Positions 25,061 to 33,364 of a DNA stretch of 35,661 nt are shown here, piece by piece (position 1 is the stretch's first letter; the number at the start of each line of letters is the position of its first letter). Source of the stretch: Bacteroidota bacterium. GTDB taxonomy: Bacteria > Bacteroidota > Bacteroidia > Chitinophagales > Chitinophagaceae. The stretch covers positions 1 through 35,661 of the forward strand of contig JABDFX010000022.1 in NCBI GenBank assembly GCA_013286315.1, read 5' to 3'. A program made the translations under genes and the position numbers. The notes under the pieces were generated by a model. The model searched no databases. It was not told the origin of the DNA and saw only the letters and a program-made list of their open reading frames with translations.

Positions 25061-25606
25061 TTGATATATCATTCCGATAGGCTGGTCATGCGGGACCTGT
25101 TTTTAGGTGACCTGAGTGATGTTCATTTCCTTCTTACGCGCCCCGAGACGGACAAGTATAATACGCTTGGAATACCTGAGACGATCCAGCGGACCGAATA
25201 TTTATTGACCGAATGGATCATTGCACAAAGTGAGCAGCCAAGAATATTATTTGTATTTGCTTTGGAAAACAGAAATAATAGCCACTGGATGGGATTGATC
25301 GGATTACAATTAAGAGAATTAAAATTCAGAAGCGCTGAAGTCTGGTTTAAAATTCTTCCTGCAAATTGGGGCGATGGATTTGCGACAGAATCCCTGAACA
25401 GAATGTTGACATTTGCGTTCAGAGAATTGAATCTTCACAGAGTAGAAGCAGGTTGTGCGATAGGAAATATTGCTTCGGCCAGGGTTCTTGAAAAAGCCGG
25501 AATGGAAAGGGAGGGTATAAAAAGAAAAACCTTACCCATCCGGGGTGAATGGGCAGATGCCTATGGCTACGCGATATTGGAAGAAGATTTTAAAAAATTT
25601 AAATGA
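25061..25606 (+). CDS. GNAT N-acetyltransferase, RimJ/RimL-like
   Basis: Acetyl-CoA-dependent N-acetyltransferase of 181 residues. It opens 'HSDRLVMRDLFLGDLSDV', the usual start strand of the RimJ/RimL group. It continues with 'GLIGLQL', 'AEVWFKILPANWGDGFATESLNRML' (acetyl-CoA loop, with 'NWGDGFATE' for 'yWGkGyatE') and 'NIASARVLEKAGMEREG'. The start appears to be TTG at 25061: an in-frame stop lies six bases upstream, and the first ATG (25088) would cut into the first strand. It acts on a protein N-terminus or small molecule; the target is unknown. DUF3052 follows after six bases. Confidence 0.88.
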   Translation: MIYHSDRLVMRDLFLGDLSDVHFLLTRPETDKYNTLGIPETIQRTEYLLTEWIIAQSEQPRILFVFALENRNNSHWMGLIGLQLRELKFRSAEVWFKILPANWGDGFATESLNRMLTFAFRELNLHRVEAGCAIGNIASARVLEKAGMEREGIKRKTLPIRGEWADAYGYAILEEDFKKFK

Positions 25607-25612
25607 AATAAA

Positions 25613-26035
25613 ATGGCCGGGTCATTGGGATCGGGGTATTCCGGTACAGCATTGGAAAAAAAACTGGGGATCAAAGAAAACTTCAGAATCCGTTTAATTC
25701 ATGCACCTGAAAACTATTTTGACTTCTTTGTAGAATGGCCGGAAAATATTGAGATTTCAGACGAGCCGCGGAAGAAAAAAAATCTTATCCATTTCTTTAC
25801 AAAGGAATTTTCGGAGTACCATCGTTTGCTGCCGTTACTAAAAAAAGAAATAGAACAAAACGGAATGATATGGGTTTCCTGGCCAAAAAAGTCTTCGAAA
25901 ATATCATCAGATGTATCGGAAGATTTAATCAGGAGTTATGCTTTGGAAACCGGTCTGGTAGATATAAAGGTTTGTTCAGTGAACGAAGAATGGTCGGCGC
26001 TCAAACTGGTCATTCCCTTGAAACATCGAAAATAA
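25613..26035 (+). CDS. DUF3052-like protein
   Basis: A 140-residue soluble protein beginning 'MAGSLGSGYSGTALEKKLGIKE' (split at 1-22), the characteristic start of DUF3052 proteins ('aGYSgtpLakKLGik.g..v'). It continues with 'NGMIWVSWPKKSSK' and 'GLVDIKVCSVNEEWSALKLV', where the family has 'iWvsWPKk.s....d..e' and 'vD.Kvc.id..WS.lkf'. The function of the family is unknown. The 3' end lies 6 bases from the start of the DUF1349 protein gene. Confidence is high for the family and none is offered for function. Confidence 0.85.
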   Translation: MAGSLGSGYSGTALEKKLGIKENFRIRLIHAPENYFDFFVEWPENIEISDEPRKKKNLIHFFTKEFSEYHRLLPLLKKEIEQNGMIWVSWPKKSSKISSDVSEDLIRSYALETGLVDIKVCSVNEEWSALKLVIPLKHRK

Positions 26036-26040
26036 TTCAC

Positions 26041-26706
26041 ATGAAAATATGTTTCTGCGTCTTAATGGCAACCTTTCTGCTCTGTTTACATGCGAATGCC
26101 CAGCAACCGGATTCGATCAGGATTCCTGCAATACCCCGCGGATTATATTGGGAGAACTCAGCAAAAACCTTCTCAGTGAAAGGGAATGACGTTGTGATCG
26201 TCGCCGGAGAAAAAACGGATATGTTCCGGGACCCCAACGTGACGTACAATACCGATAATGCACCGAAACTTTTATTTGAAGGAGATGAAAATTTTGTATT
26301 GATCGCATCTATTGAACATGCATTTGCCAGCAAATGGGACGGTGGAGCCCTGGTGGTTAAACAAGATAGCCTGCACTGGATAAAATTTTGTTTTGAAAAA
26401 GATTATACAGGGGCGAAAAGAGTGGTGAGCGTGGTTACAAATGATATTTCGGATGATTGCAACTCTGAAGAAATGAAATCAAACAAGGTTTTTTATAAAG
26501 TGGCAAAGGCAGGCAATGTTATTACATTGTACTGTTCGGAGAACGGAGCCAGGTGGTTCCTCGTTCGGCATTTGCAGTTCGATGCGCGCAAAGGATTTAA
26601 GCTGGGATTTTTGGCGCAATCGCCCACGGGAGACCGGTGCGAAGTAAAATTTTCAAACATCAGTTACAAAAAAGAAAAAATTAAAGATCCGTATGTGGGC
26701 GAATAG
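26041..26706 (+). CDS. Secreted DUF1349 (concanavalin-like) protein
   Basis: From the ATG at 26041 the protein has 221 residues, with a clear signal peptide ('MKICFCVLMATFLLCLHANA'). The frame is open to 25870, but that would overlap DUF3052 and bury the signal. The mature part reads as a DUF1349 jelly-roll domain: 'IPRGLYWENSAKTFSVKGNDVVIVAGEKTDMFRDP', 'WDGGALVVKQDSLHWIKFCFE', 'VVSVVTNDISDDC' and 'FKLGFLAQSPTGDRCEVKFSNISY' (each excerpted). DUF1349 proteins are concanavalin-A-like and often presumed to bind carbohydrate. The site is periplasmic or extracellular. It is probably co-transcribed with DUF3052. Confidence 0.85.
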   Translation: MKICFCVLMATFLLCLHANAQQPDSIRIPAIPRGLYWENSAKTFSVKGNDVVIVAGEKTDMFRDPNVTYNTDNAPKLLFEGDENFVLIASIEHAFASKWDGGALVVKQDSLHWIKFCFEKDYTGAKRVVSVVTNDISDDCNSEEMKSNKVFYKVAKAGNVITLYCSENGARWFLVRHLQFDARKGFKLGFLAQSPTGDRCEVKFSNISYKKEKIKDPYVGE

Positions 26707-26777
26707 AATTACGGAGAGATATCCAGTGAAGAGGTTCAATGAATGGCATCCCGGTTTTCTAAAAAAATTATTTATTT

Positions 26778-27200
26778 ATGGATGAGCAAATCATTTCTCC
26801 GGAAGAAGTTTTACAGATCATGCTAAAGAGGGACCGGTTTTCGGAATGGCTGGGGCTTCAGGTTACTGAATTCGGGAAGGGATACTGCAAATTGCAATAC
26901 CGCATAACTGAAGATATGATGAATGGATTCAATAGTATTCATGGCGGAGTTTTATTTGCGGCAGCCGATTCCGCATTCGCTTTCGCATGTAACTCATATG
27001 GCCATCTGACCGTGGCGCTGGATGCTTCTGTGCATTTTACTAAACCGGTTACAACGGGCGAACTGTTACAGGTGGAGGCGGTTGAAGTTTTCCTGGGAAA
27101 CAAAATCGGAATCTACGATGTGCGTACAACGAACGAAAAAAGTGAACTGGTTGCCCTGTTCAAGGGGACGGCTTACCGTACATCAACGGAGATCAGCTGA
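26778..27200 (+). CDS. PaaI-family hotdog thioesterase
   Basis: Hydrolyses acyl-CoA thioesters; the PaaI group prefers hydroxyphenylacetyl-CoA and related compounds. The 140-residue single hotdog domain shows 'GFNSIHGGVLFAAADSAFAFACN', with the conserved Asn52, His55-Gly-Gly and catalytic Asp64, followed by 'ALDASVHFTKPVTTGELLQVEA' and 'LVALFKGTAYRT'. The length is normal. No phenylacetate genes are nearby, so the physiological substrate is open and the gene symbol is withheld. Its 3' end overlaps a truncated gene on the opposite strand by 28 bases. Confidence 0.88.
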   Translation: MDEQIISPEEVLQIMLKRDRFSEWLGLQVTEFGKGYCKLQYRITEDMMNGFNSIHGGVLFAAADSAFAFACNSYGHLTVALDASVHFTKPVTTGELLQVEAVEVFLGNKIGIYDVRTTNEKSELVALFKGTAYRTSTEIS

Positions 27201-27364
27201 GAATACTTCTCGTCGATATCAATCAATATTTTGGTATATCTATTCGACTTAGCTATCCATTCTTTATTTTCTGAAGTTTTTGGGGAAAGATTTTGCGATT
27301 GAGAACCAATAGCAATAAAGCCGGAAAAAAAGACAACAAAAAACCGGAGTATTTTATTGGACAT
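27173..27364 (-). pseudogene. N-terminal remnant of a secreted DUF885-like protein
   Basis: A 63-residue frame starts with a signal peptide ('MSNKILRFFVVFFSGFIAIG') and then reads 'NKEWIAKSNRYTKILIDIDEKYS'. I recognise this as the mature N-terminus of Bacteroidota DUF885 proteins (full length about 600 residues), where 'DEKYSPE..S' continues. Here the match ends after 'DEKYS' and the frame closes eight residues later, inside the 3' end of the paaI-like gene. Nothing of the remaining domain is present. It looks like a deletion remnant; a genuine short secreted peptide cannot be excluded. The call is from memory of the family, not a search. Confidence 0.45.
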
Positions 27365-27486
27365 ATATATGATTTTTTTGCGTCGCTAAGATATTTAAAT
27401 GATTTGACACCGGAGGATACAATCACTCGTATTACTTATCCGGAAGTGGAATGAATAATTGGTAATTTAATGGTCAAATCAGGTAT

Positions 27487-29157
27487 TTGAAGCAGATTCT
27501 GAAGGATATATTTAAAATACTCGGCCGGAGAGAGACCCAAAGACTTTGGCAACTCACGGTGGCGGATGTCTTCATCAGTATTTTAGATATTGTGTTTCTG
27601 ATCGTATTGCTTTATGTGATCAATTTTTATACTCAATCCGCTGTACCGGTATCAATAAAATATTTTTCACCCGCCCTTTTCAATGAACATCCGGTCTTAC
27701 TCATCATTTTATTTTTACTTCTCTTTTCGATAAAGAACGTCCTGGGGTTTTTCATTTCAAAAGCACAATTTAATTATGTTTACGGAGTTGCTTCGCGGAT
27801 TTCCAGGGATAATTTATTGCAATATCTGAACGGTCCATATACCGATTATATTCATGTGGATTCTTCTGTGATGAACAGAAGGATCAGCCAGCAGCCCATC
27901 GAATTCTGTCATTATGTTTTGAACGGTTTTCAACAGATTTTCAGCCAAACCGTCTTGATCCTGATCACCATCCTCGCGGTCGTGATCATTAATCCTTTAT
28001 TGTTACCGCTTCTTATTTTGATCCTTGTACCACCTGTTTTCCTGATTTCCATTTTTATAAAAAGAAAGCTCCACGAAGGCCGTATGCAGGGAAAGAGAAT
28101 GAGCGAGAAATCTTTGCAGCATTTGCAGGAAGCACTGGCCGGGTACGTGGAGAGTAACCTGAATTTGAAGAATAATTTCTTTACGAACCGGTATCACCGT
28201 TTCCAGTCTCAACTCAATCATTATCTTTCTGAGCGTCTGACCATACAAAATATGCCTACCCGTTTTATTGAGGTGTTTGCGGTTTTTGGTTTGTTTCTGC
28301 TCATCCTGTTCAATTTTCTTACCTCTCATCAACATTCGATCCCTTTAATAGCTCTGGGGGCCCTCATGGTGGCGGCATATAAAATTATTCCCGGTATCGT
28401 TAAAATCACCAATTTGGCAGGCCAGGTTAAAACCTATGATTATACTACGAAGGGATTAACGAACGGAGAAGGATCATCAGCGGAAACGGCCAATATTCCT
28501 GCCTCCATTTCTTCCGTTGGTTTTGAAAATGTTTATTTCGATTTTGGCAGGAAGAGCCTCCTCAAATCTTTTTCTCTGACCCTGGAGAAAGGAGATATGA
28601 TTGGGATATCCGGCATATCAGGCAGGGGTAAAACGACATTGGTGAATTTACTATTGGGATTTTTATCAGCGGATAAAGGGGATATATATATAAATGGTCT
28701 GATCGCCGATGCAGGAACGAGAAGGAAATTCTGGAAGAGAATTTCATATATCAGGCAGCAACATTTTTTCCTGCATGGCTCGGTAGCGGAAAATATCACG
28801 TTCGAAGAATCTGACTATGACAAAAAAAGACTGAATGATATCCTGACCCTGACGGGAATTGATCAAATGACCCATTTGTTTTCCGATGGACTGGATACTG
28901 TCATAACTGAAAACGGGAAAAATTTAAGCGGGGGACAAAGGCAGCGTTTTATGTTGGCTCGTGCCTTATATAAAGATTTTGACCTGCTCGTATTAGATGA
29001 GCCATTCAGTGAATTGGATAAGGCTGCGGAGATTGAATTGTTGAAGCAACTACGGATGCTTGCAAATATGGGTAAGATCATCCTTTTGATTACGCATAAT
29101 ACGGATGCATTTTCTTTCTGTAATAAGAAAATTCAATTGGATGACACTGAGAAATAA
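27487..29157 (+). CDS. MsbA-type ABC transporter, fused permease and ATPase
   Basis: A 556-residue half-transporter for export of a lipid, glycan or small molecule. Residues 1-310 contain about six TM helices; residues 340-556 are the nucleotide-binding domain with Walker A 'GISGRGKT' (376-383), signature 'NLSGGQRQR', Walker B 'LLVLDEP' and the H-loop His in 'LLITHNT'. It probably works as a homodimer. The start appears to be TTG at 27487 (an in-frame stop lies at 27463, with no in-frame ATG between). The downstream glycosyltransferase gene overlaps it by 17 bases, tying export to glycosylation. The substrate is unknown. Confidence 0.9.
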   Translation: MKQILKDIFKILGRRETQRLWQLTVADVFISILDIVFLIVLLYVINFYTQSAVPVSIKYFSPALFNEHPVLLIILFLLLFSIKNVLGFFISKAQFNYVYGVASRISRDNLLQYLNGPYTDYIHVDSSVMNRRISQQPIEFCHYVLNGFQQIFSQTVLILITILAVVIINPLLLPLLILILVPPVFLISIFIKRKLHEGRMQGKRMSEKSLQHLQEALAGYVESNLNLKNNFFTNRYHRFQSQLNHYLSERLTIQNMPTRFIEVFAVFGLFLLILFNFLTSHQHSIPLIALGALMVAAYKIIPGIVKITNLAGQVKTYDYTTKGLTNGEGSSAETANIPASISSVGFENVYFDFGRKSLLKSFSLTLEKGDMIGISGISGRGKTTLVNLLLGFLSADKGDIYINGLIADAGTRRKFWKRISYIRQQHFFLHGSVAENITFEESDYDKKRLNDILTLTGIDQMTHLFSDGLDTVITENGKNLSGGQRQRFMLARALYKDFDLLVLDEPFSELDKAAEIELLKQLRMLANMGKIILLITHNTDAFSFCNKKIQLDDTEK

Positions 29158-30196
29158 AACACTGATCATTTTGATTCCTGGTTTTCCAGCCAATGTGGAA
29201 GACAGTACCTGCCTGCCTTTTCCTCAGGCATTTGTCAAACATCTCAAATTATCTAATCCGGGGCTGAATATTAAAGTCCTGGCTTTCCAATATCCGTTTT
29301 TTGAAGCTGTTTATGAATGGCATGGTGTTGAGGTACATGCCTTCAACGGCAGAAACAAAGGTGGATTGCAACGTTTATTTTTATGGAGAACGATATGGCG
29401 GCGTCTGAAAAAAATATTCCGGGAGGGACAGGTATTGGGAATTTTGAGTTTCTGGATGGGAGAGACGGCGCTGTTAGCCAAATACGCTTCAAAGAAATAC
29501 GGCGCACGATCTTTTACCTGGCTAATGGGTCAGGATGCAAAAAAAAATAACCGCTATGTTTTTATCACGCGCCTGAAGAGTGAATCACTGATCGCCCTGT
29601 CAGATTTTCTTGCGGATGAATATTACATAAATTACCAAATTAAACCCGCCGTTACCATACCTCCCGGGATTGATGTTGTCTCGTTTCCTGCCCATTCGAT
29701 GGAGAGAAAAATTGACATTCTGGGTGTTGGTTCCCTCATTCCGCTGAAGCAGTTTGACCAGATTATTATGCTGCTTGCAGAGCTCGCAGAATCTCATCCG
29801 GGGATCAGGGCAGTAATTTGTGGTGAGGGACCGGAACGGAGTAAGTTGCAACAACTCATCCATGATTTTCATTTAACCAGCCAGATCGAATTACGCGGGG
29901 AACTGGATCATAATAGTATATTAGCTATCATGGGAGAATCCAGCATACTGGTTCATCCCTCCGCCTATGAAGGATTTGGTGTCGTTTTATTAGAGGCGCT
30001 ATATACAGGTACCCAGGTTATAAGCTATTGTAAACCGATGATTATCCATTTTGACCACCATCATATTGTCAAAACGAAAGAGGAAATGAAGAAAAAACTG
30101 ATGGAGTTGTTAGAAAATAAACGGCTGAATCATGATTCAGTATTGATTTATCCGATCGAAGAAACCTGCAAAAAAATATTATCCCTTTACAGCTGA
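29141..30196 (+). CDS. GT4-family glycosyltransferase
   Basis: A 351-residue GT-B glycosyltransferase. The N-terminal domain opens 'LIILIPGFPANVEDSTCLPFPQAF', and the C-terminal domain has 'DILGVGSLIPLKQFDQ', 'VICGEGPERSKLQQLI' and the donor-binding 'SAYEGFGVVLLEAL', the E-x7-E motif with Glu277 and Glu285. The ATG at 29141 lies inside the ABC transporter gene (17-base overlap); the longer frame from 29105 has no support. Its 3' end overlaps the next, convergent glycosyltransferase gene by 10 bases. The donor and acceptor are unknown; the coupling to an exporter suggests a secreted glycoside or glycolipid. Confidence 0.9.
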   Translation: MTLRNKTLIILIPGFPANVEDSTCLPFPQAFVKHLKLSNPGLNIKVLAFQYPFFEAVYEWHGVEVHAFNGRNKGGLQRLFLWRTIWRRLKKIFREGQVLGILSFWMGETALLAKYASKKYGARSFTWLMGQDAKKNNRYVFITRLKSESLIALSDFLADEYYINYQIKPAVTIPPGIDVVSFPAHSMERKIDILGVGSLIPLKQFDQIIMLLAELAESHPGIRAVICGEGPERSKLQQLIHDFHLTSQIELRGELDHNSILAIMGESSILVHPSAYEGFGVVLLEALYTGTQVISYCKPMIIHFDHHHIVKTKEEMKKKLMELLENKRLNHDSVLIYPIEETCKKILSLYS

Positions 30197-31290
30197 TTGA
30201 TTACCTCGCCCAGACTTTCCGCAATACTTTGAAAACTGAGTTTCTCGCGGAAGTATTTTTCAATTCGCAACCTCTCTTTTTCTATCGGCAGCGTGTGTAG
30301 ATTTTCAAGCAGTTGAGCCAGGGTTTCGACATCTCCCGGCGGGAATAAATATCCATATTTTCCCTTTTCAGTAATTTTTTCGAATGAAGGGATTGCAGTA
30401 ACCACCGGTATACAACCGCAGGCCATGGCTTCCAGCAATGCATAACCACTGCCCTCTGAAAGGCTACCGGAAATGAAAAAATTGGCTGCACTAAACCAAT
30501 ACGGCAATTCACGATGATCCACTTTCCCAATCAGTTTTACCGCATCTTCCAGTACAATACTTTGAAGAACTTTATTCTTTATTTCCTCCAACAGATCTTC
30601 GTTCTGGTATATCATATACAACCTGGCATTCGGATGATAAAGGCCATATTATTTAAAAGCCTTCAGTACGGTGAGCGGATCCTTATTTTTATTCAGCCGC
30701 CCTACCCATAAAAAATTATGTGTACCGGACATACCGAGTCTGGCCTGACTTTTCAATTTATCCTTCCTAATAAAGTTGGTCGATGCCTCCAGCACTTCCT
30801 TACACTTGTATGGGTTTCGTATGATCTTCTTGTTGATCCACGCGGCTGCATTTCTATAGGAAGTAAAGAGGTAAGCATTTATATTCCTGTCAGCCATTTT
30901 TTGCAGAAATCCCTTTATTCCTTCAAACGGTTTTTCCCCGTGATGCTGAACAATGATCCGGCAGTTTTTCCCCATCGTCCATTTTAATGATATTAACTGT
31001 AAAGGGAACACGAGTCCCTCTACCAAAACAATGTCGGGATGTTGACTCTTGATATACCGGTGGGTTTTAAATGGGATATGCCAAAACTTATTGCTGCTTC
31101 TGAAAAAAGCATAAGCCTTCCCATTGATATACTCGATGCCATTATAATCCAGGTGTTTTACGAAGATAAACTGAATCGATTGCTGTATGAAGTCCGCGAA
31201 ACCCAGCGAAGGAGCATGTTTTTCCAATACCTGCAGGGGTTTATTGAATTCACTATGATGATGGTAAACAACATCCACAACTTTAATCAT
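30187..31290 (-). pseudogene. GT4 glycosyltransferase interrupted by an in-frame TAA
   Basis: Two open segments in the same reading frame are separated only by the ochre codon at 30649-30651. The first (to residue about 213) holds the acceptor domain and the start of the donor domain ('FLWVGRLNKNKDPLTVLKAFK'). The second continues without a break ('YGLYHPNARLYMIYQNEDLLEEI') through 'LPYWFSAANFFISGSLSEGSGYALLEAM', which has the E-x7-E donor motif. A CAA-to-TAA change would explain the stop. The complete gene would give about 367 residues, normal for GT4. The start at 31290 (MIKVVDVVYHHH) overlaps the amidohydrolase stop by eight bases; an ATG at 31302 is the alternative. It is either a recent pseudogene or a sequencing error; readthrough is less likely. 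Confidence 0.8.
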
Positions 31291-32470
31291 AGTGAGATTC
31301 ATTAATCGTTGCGAAAACTTCTACCGGGAAATGCATATTCGGTTGATACTTTCTGATTTCGCCAATGAGTCCTGGCAAATCACCCTCCACGAATTTTGTA
31401 TTTCCATTGATGTTTACCTGATTATACCGGAAGAGATTCACGGGGAGGTCCCTGAGCCGGGAAAGTAATGATTTATCAAATAACCTGATTTGCCCTTTAT
31501 GAACAATCAGCAATATGTCTTCGGGATTTGCACTGAATAACTCACTGGTGCCGCATGATTTGTTTTTCATTTTCAGCACAACGATATCTGCATCTTGTTT
31601 AGGTTGTAATTTGCCTTTATTTAAATTCCATAATCTGGCTGGGGTTTCAGTGATCATTCCGAATAATTCATCGTCAGTAACCTGTTGCAATGTGCGCGCA
31701 AGCCTTAGATGTTTCCAGATATTCCAGCTGCCCGTTAAAGTGGAATCGGATCCGAATACAATGGTTGTGCTTGTTTTCAGGTCACGAATCCGTGCATGAC
31801 GATCCAGCAATATTTTATTCGATTCGGGACACCATACCAGGGCTTTGAAATGTTTAGCCTGTTCAGGGTTCATGGACACGCCGTGTACACCTATTAAATT
31901 TCTTCTCAGCAGATTATATTTTATCAACTCATCTATTTCATCAGCGGATCGTTTACTGGTGCCTTCTCCTGTATGTATAACACAATCTTTCCGAAGATGC
32001 ATAGGATTATTCAGTTTCAACTTCCAGTTTTTTTCATATTCAACTGAATGCAAATTTTGCGTTTCCTGTAGTATGTCGATCAATGGGTTTTCGATATCAA
32101 GTCTGCTGCCATGATTGACTACTGTTGTGACACCGGCCAGCAGATTTTTATACATTCCCCAGGCCGACCGCAGTTTTTTGGGAATTCTTAATATTTCTCT
32201 GATATTTTCTTTGTGGGCTTCATGGATATGTTTTCCCCATTCGACATAGTGATCGTACTTTCTGTTACCCAATACCGAAAAGCAATTAAAATCAAGATGG
32301 TCGTGTGAGTTGATGAGTCCTGGAATGGCAATGGCATCAGTGAAACCTATCTGCAGGGGGTCGGAAGAAGGCTGTGCCTGACCGGTTCCAATACCCATGA
32401 TTTTTTCTCCGTAAATAGCAATATTTACCGGCTGTTCTGAATGGACGATGGATAAATGATTAAGCAGCAC
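31283..32470 (-). CDS. Metal-dependent amidohydrolase (SAH/MTA deaminase-like)
   Basis: A 395-residue amidohydrolase-superfamily enzyme. The metal ligands are visible: 'INSHDHLDF' (His56, His58), 'VIHTGEG' (His166), 'GVHGVSM' (His196) and 'FGSDSTLTG' (Asp242). 'LVWCPESN' corresponds to the 'HCP.SN' segment of the TRZ/ATZ and SAH-deaminase branch, so deamination or dechlorination-type hydrolysis of a ring amine is possible. The C-terminal 70 residues are unusual for the family ('LLSRLRDLPVNLFRYNQVNINGN' onward). It lies between a methyltransferase gene (11-base overlap upstream) and the interrupted glycosyltransferase gene (8-base overlap downstream), a tightly coupled minus-strand operon. A tailoring role in a biosynthetic pathway is inferred. 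Confidence 0.85.
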   Translation of the reverse strand: MLLNHLSIVHSEQPVNIAIYGEKIMGIGTGQAQPSSDPLQIGFTDAIAIPGLINSHDHLDFNCFSVLGNRKYDHYVEWGKHIHEAHKENIREILRIPKKLRSAWGMYKNLLAGVTTVVNHGSRLDIENPLIDILQETQNLHSVEYEKNWKLKLNNPMHLRKDCVIHTGEGTSKRSADEIDELIKYNLLRRNLIGVHGVSMNPEQAKHFKALVWCPESNKILLDRHARIRDLKTSTTIVFGSDSTLTGSWNIWKHLRLARTLQQVTDDELFGMITETPARLWNLNKGKLQPKQDADIVVLKMKNKSCGTSELFSANPEDILLIVHKGQIRLFDKSLLSRLRDLPVNLFRYNQVNINGNTKFVEGDLPGLIGEIRKYQPNMHFPVEVFATINESHYD

Positions 32471-33233
32471 GTTGTTTCCTTAAATATAATCCGTAAATGA
32501 CAGGCAGGCCCTTGAAACGTTCATAGACGGCCAGGGCGTTTTTTGTCTCGTAATATGACTTCACTTCTTCATTCACCGTTTTTTCTTCTTCCCGGATCAG
32601 TGTGAATCCGGCATCACAAAAAGTTTTCTTTATTTTTCCGATAGAATGAATATAATTTTTTACTGACAGGCTCCTGCCCCCGTGGCTAAAACTTCGTTTC
32701 CCGCCATTTGCTAGTAAGGAGGGATGGAAATCAGTAACTACCAGCTCACCTCCATTTTTCAGAACCCTGAACCATGATGCGATTGCTTCTTCAATGTTTT
32801 TAATATGAGCGATGGTGAGGGTTGAAATAATCATATCTATGGAGGAATCCGGTATGGACGTCAACAAATTATCGGTGGTTTTTTGCGTCAGGGCGAACGG
32901 GAATTTACACTTTAACAGTTCGAGCATAGAACCCGAAACATCAAAACCAGTTAAATGGGAAGGGTTTTTTGAATAGATTTTTTGCCAATGCCTGCCGGTG
33001 CCACAGCCGATGTCCGCTACTTCTTTGTCCCTGAGGTCGATGTTTTCAATGAGATCAGAAAAGATCCTTTCATCCAGATCAAGCATGAGATTGCCAGGCT
33101 GTTTATCATAATCCGCCGACCAGATTTCATATGCCTGTTCAGGGGCCAGCTCAGATTTTGAGAGGCCGGTTTTGTACAGAAAGTCTTTGAAGGTTGTGAT
33201 CATTTTGTTAACAGACGTTTGGATTCCTGTCAT
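32460..33233 (-). CDS. Class I SAM-dependent methyltransferase
   Basis: A 257-residue Rossmann-fold methyltransferase. Motif I is 'VADIGCGTG' (residues 72-80), followed by 'LTGFDVSGSML', 'DMIISTLTIAHI' and 'VLKNGGELVVTDFHPSL', the UbiE/Methyltransf_11 pattern. It transfers a methyl group from SAM to an unknown small molecule. A second ATG (33203, 'MITTFKDF') is an alternative start. The 3' end overlaps the amidohydrolase start by 11 bases, so the two are coupled. It is the first gene of the minus-strand arm and diverges from the radical SAM genes. Confidence 0.88.
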   Translation of the reverse strand: MTGIQTSVNKMITTFKDFLYKTGLSKSELAPEQAYEIWSADYDKQPGNLMLDLDERIFSDLIENIDLRDKEVADIGCGTGRHWQKIYSKNPSHLTGFDVSGSMLELLKCKFPFALTQKTTDNLLTSIPDSSIDMIISTLTIAHIKNIEEAIASWFRVLKNGGELVVTDFHPSLLANGGKRSFSHGGRSLSVKNYIHSIGKIKKTFCDAGFTLIREEEKTVNEEVKSYYETKNALAVYERFKGLPVIYGLYLRKQRAA

Positions 33234-33364
33234 TCCTTTCTATGAATACGCGATTTCAGCGGAACAGGTTGTATTTCTGCTATTTAATATCGTTTTTTTG
33301 CAACCAGTTTAAGATGGCCGACGTATCCACATGTGGAGGGGGGCACCAGGCCCCGGGAATTTCT

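Noticed and set aside
33242-33364. 41-residue N-terminal extension of the B12-type radical SAM protein
   Set aside because: It contains no family sequence, would leave only eight bases between divergent genes, and 'MTGILLFNPRS' is the normal family start.
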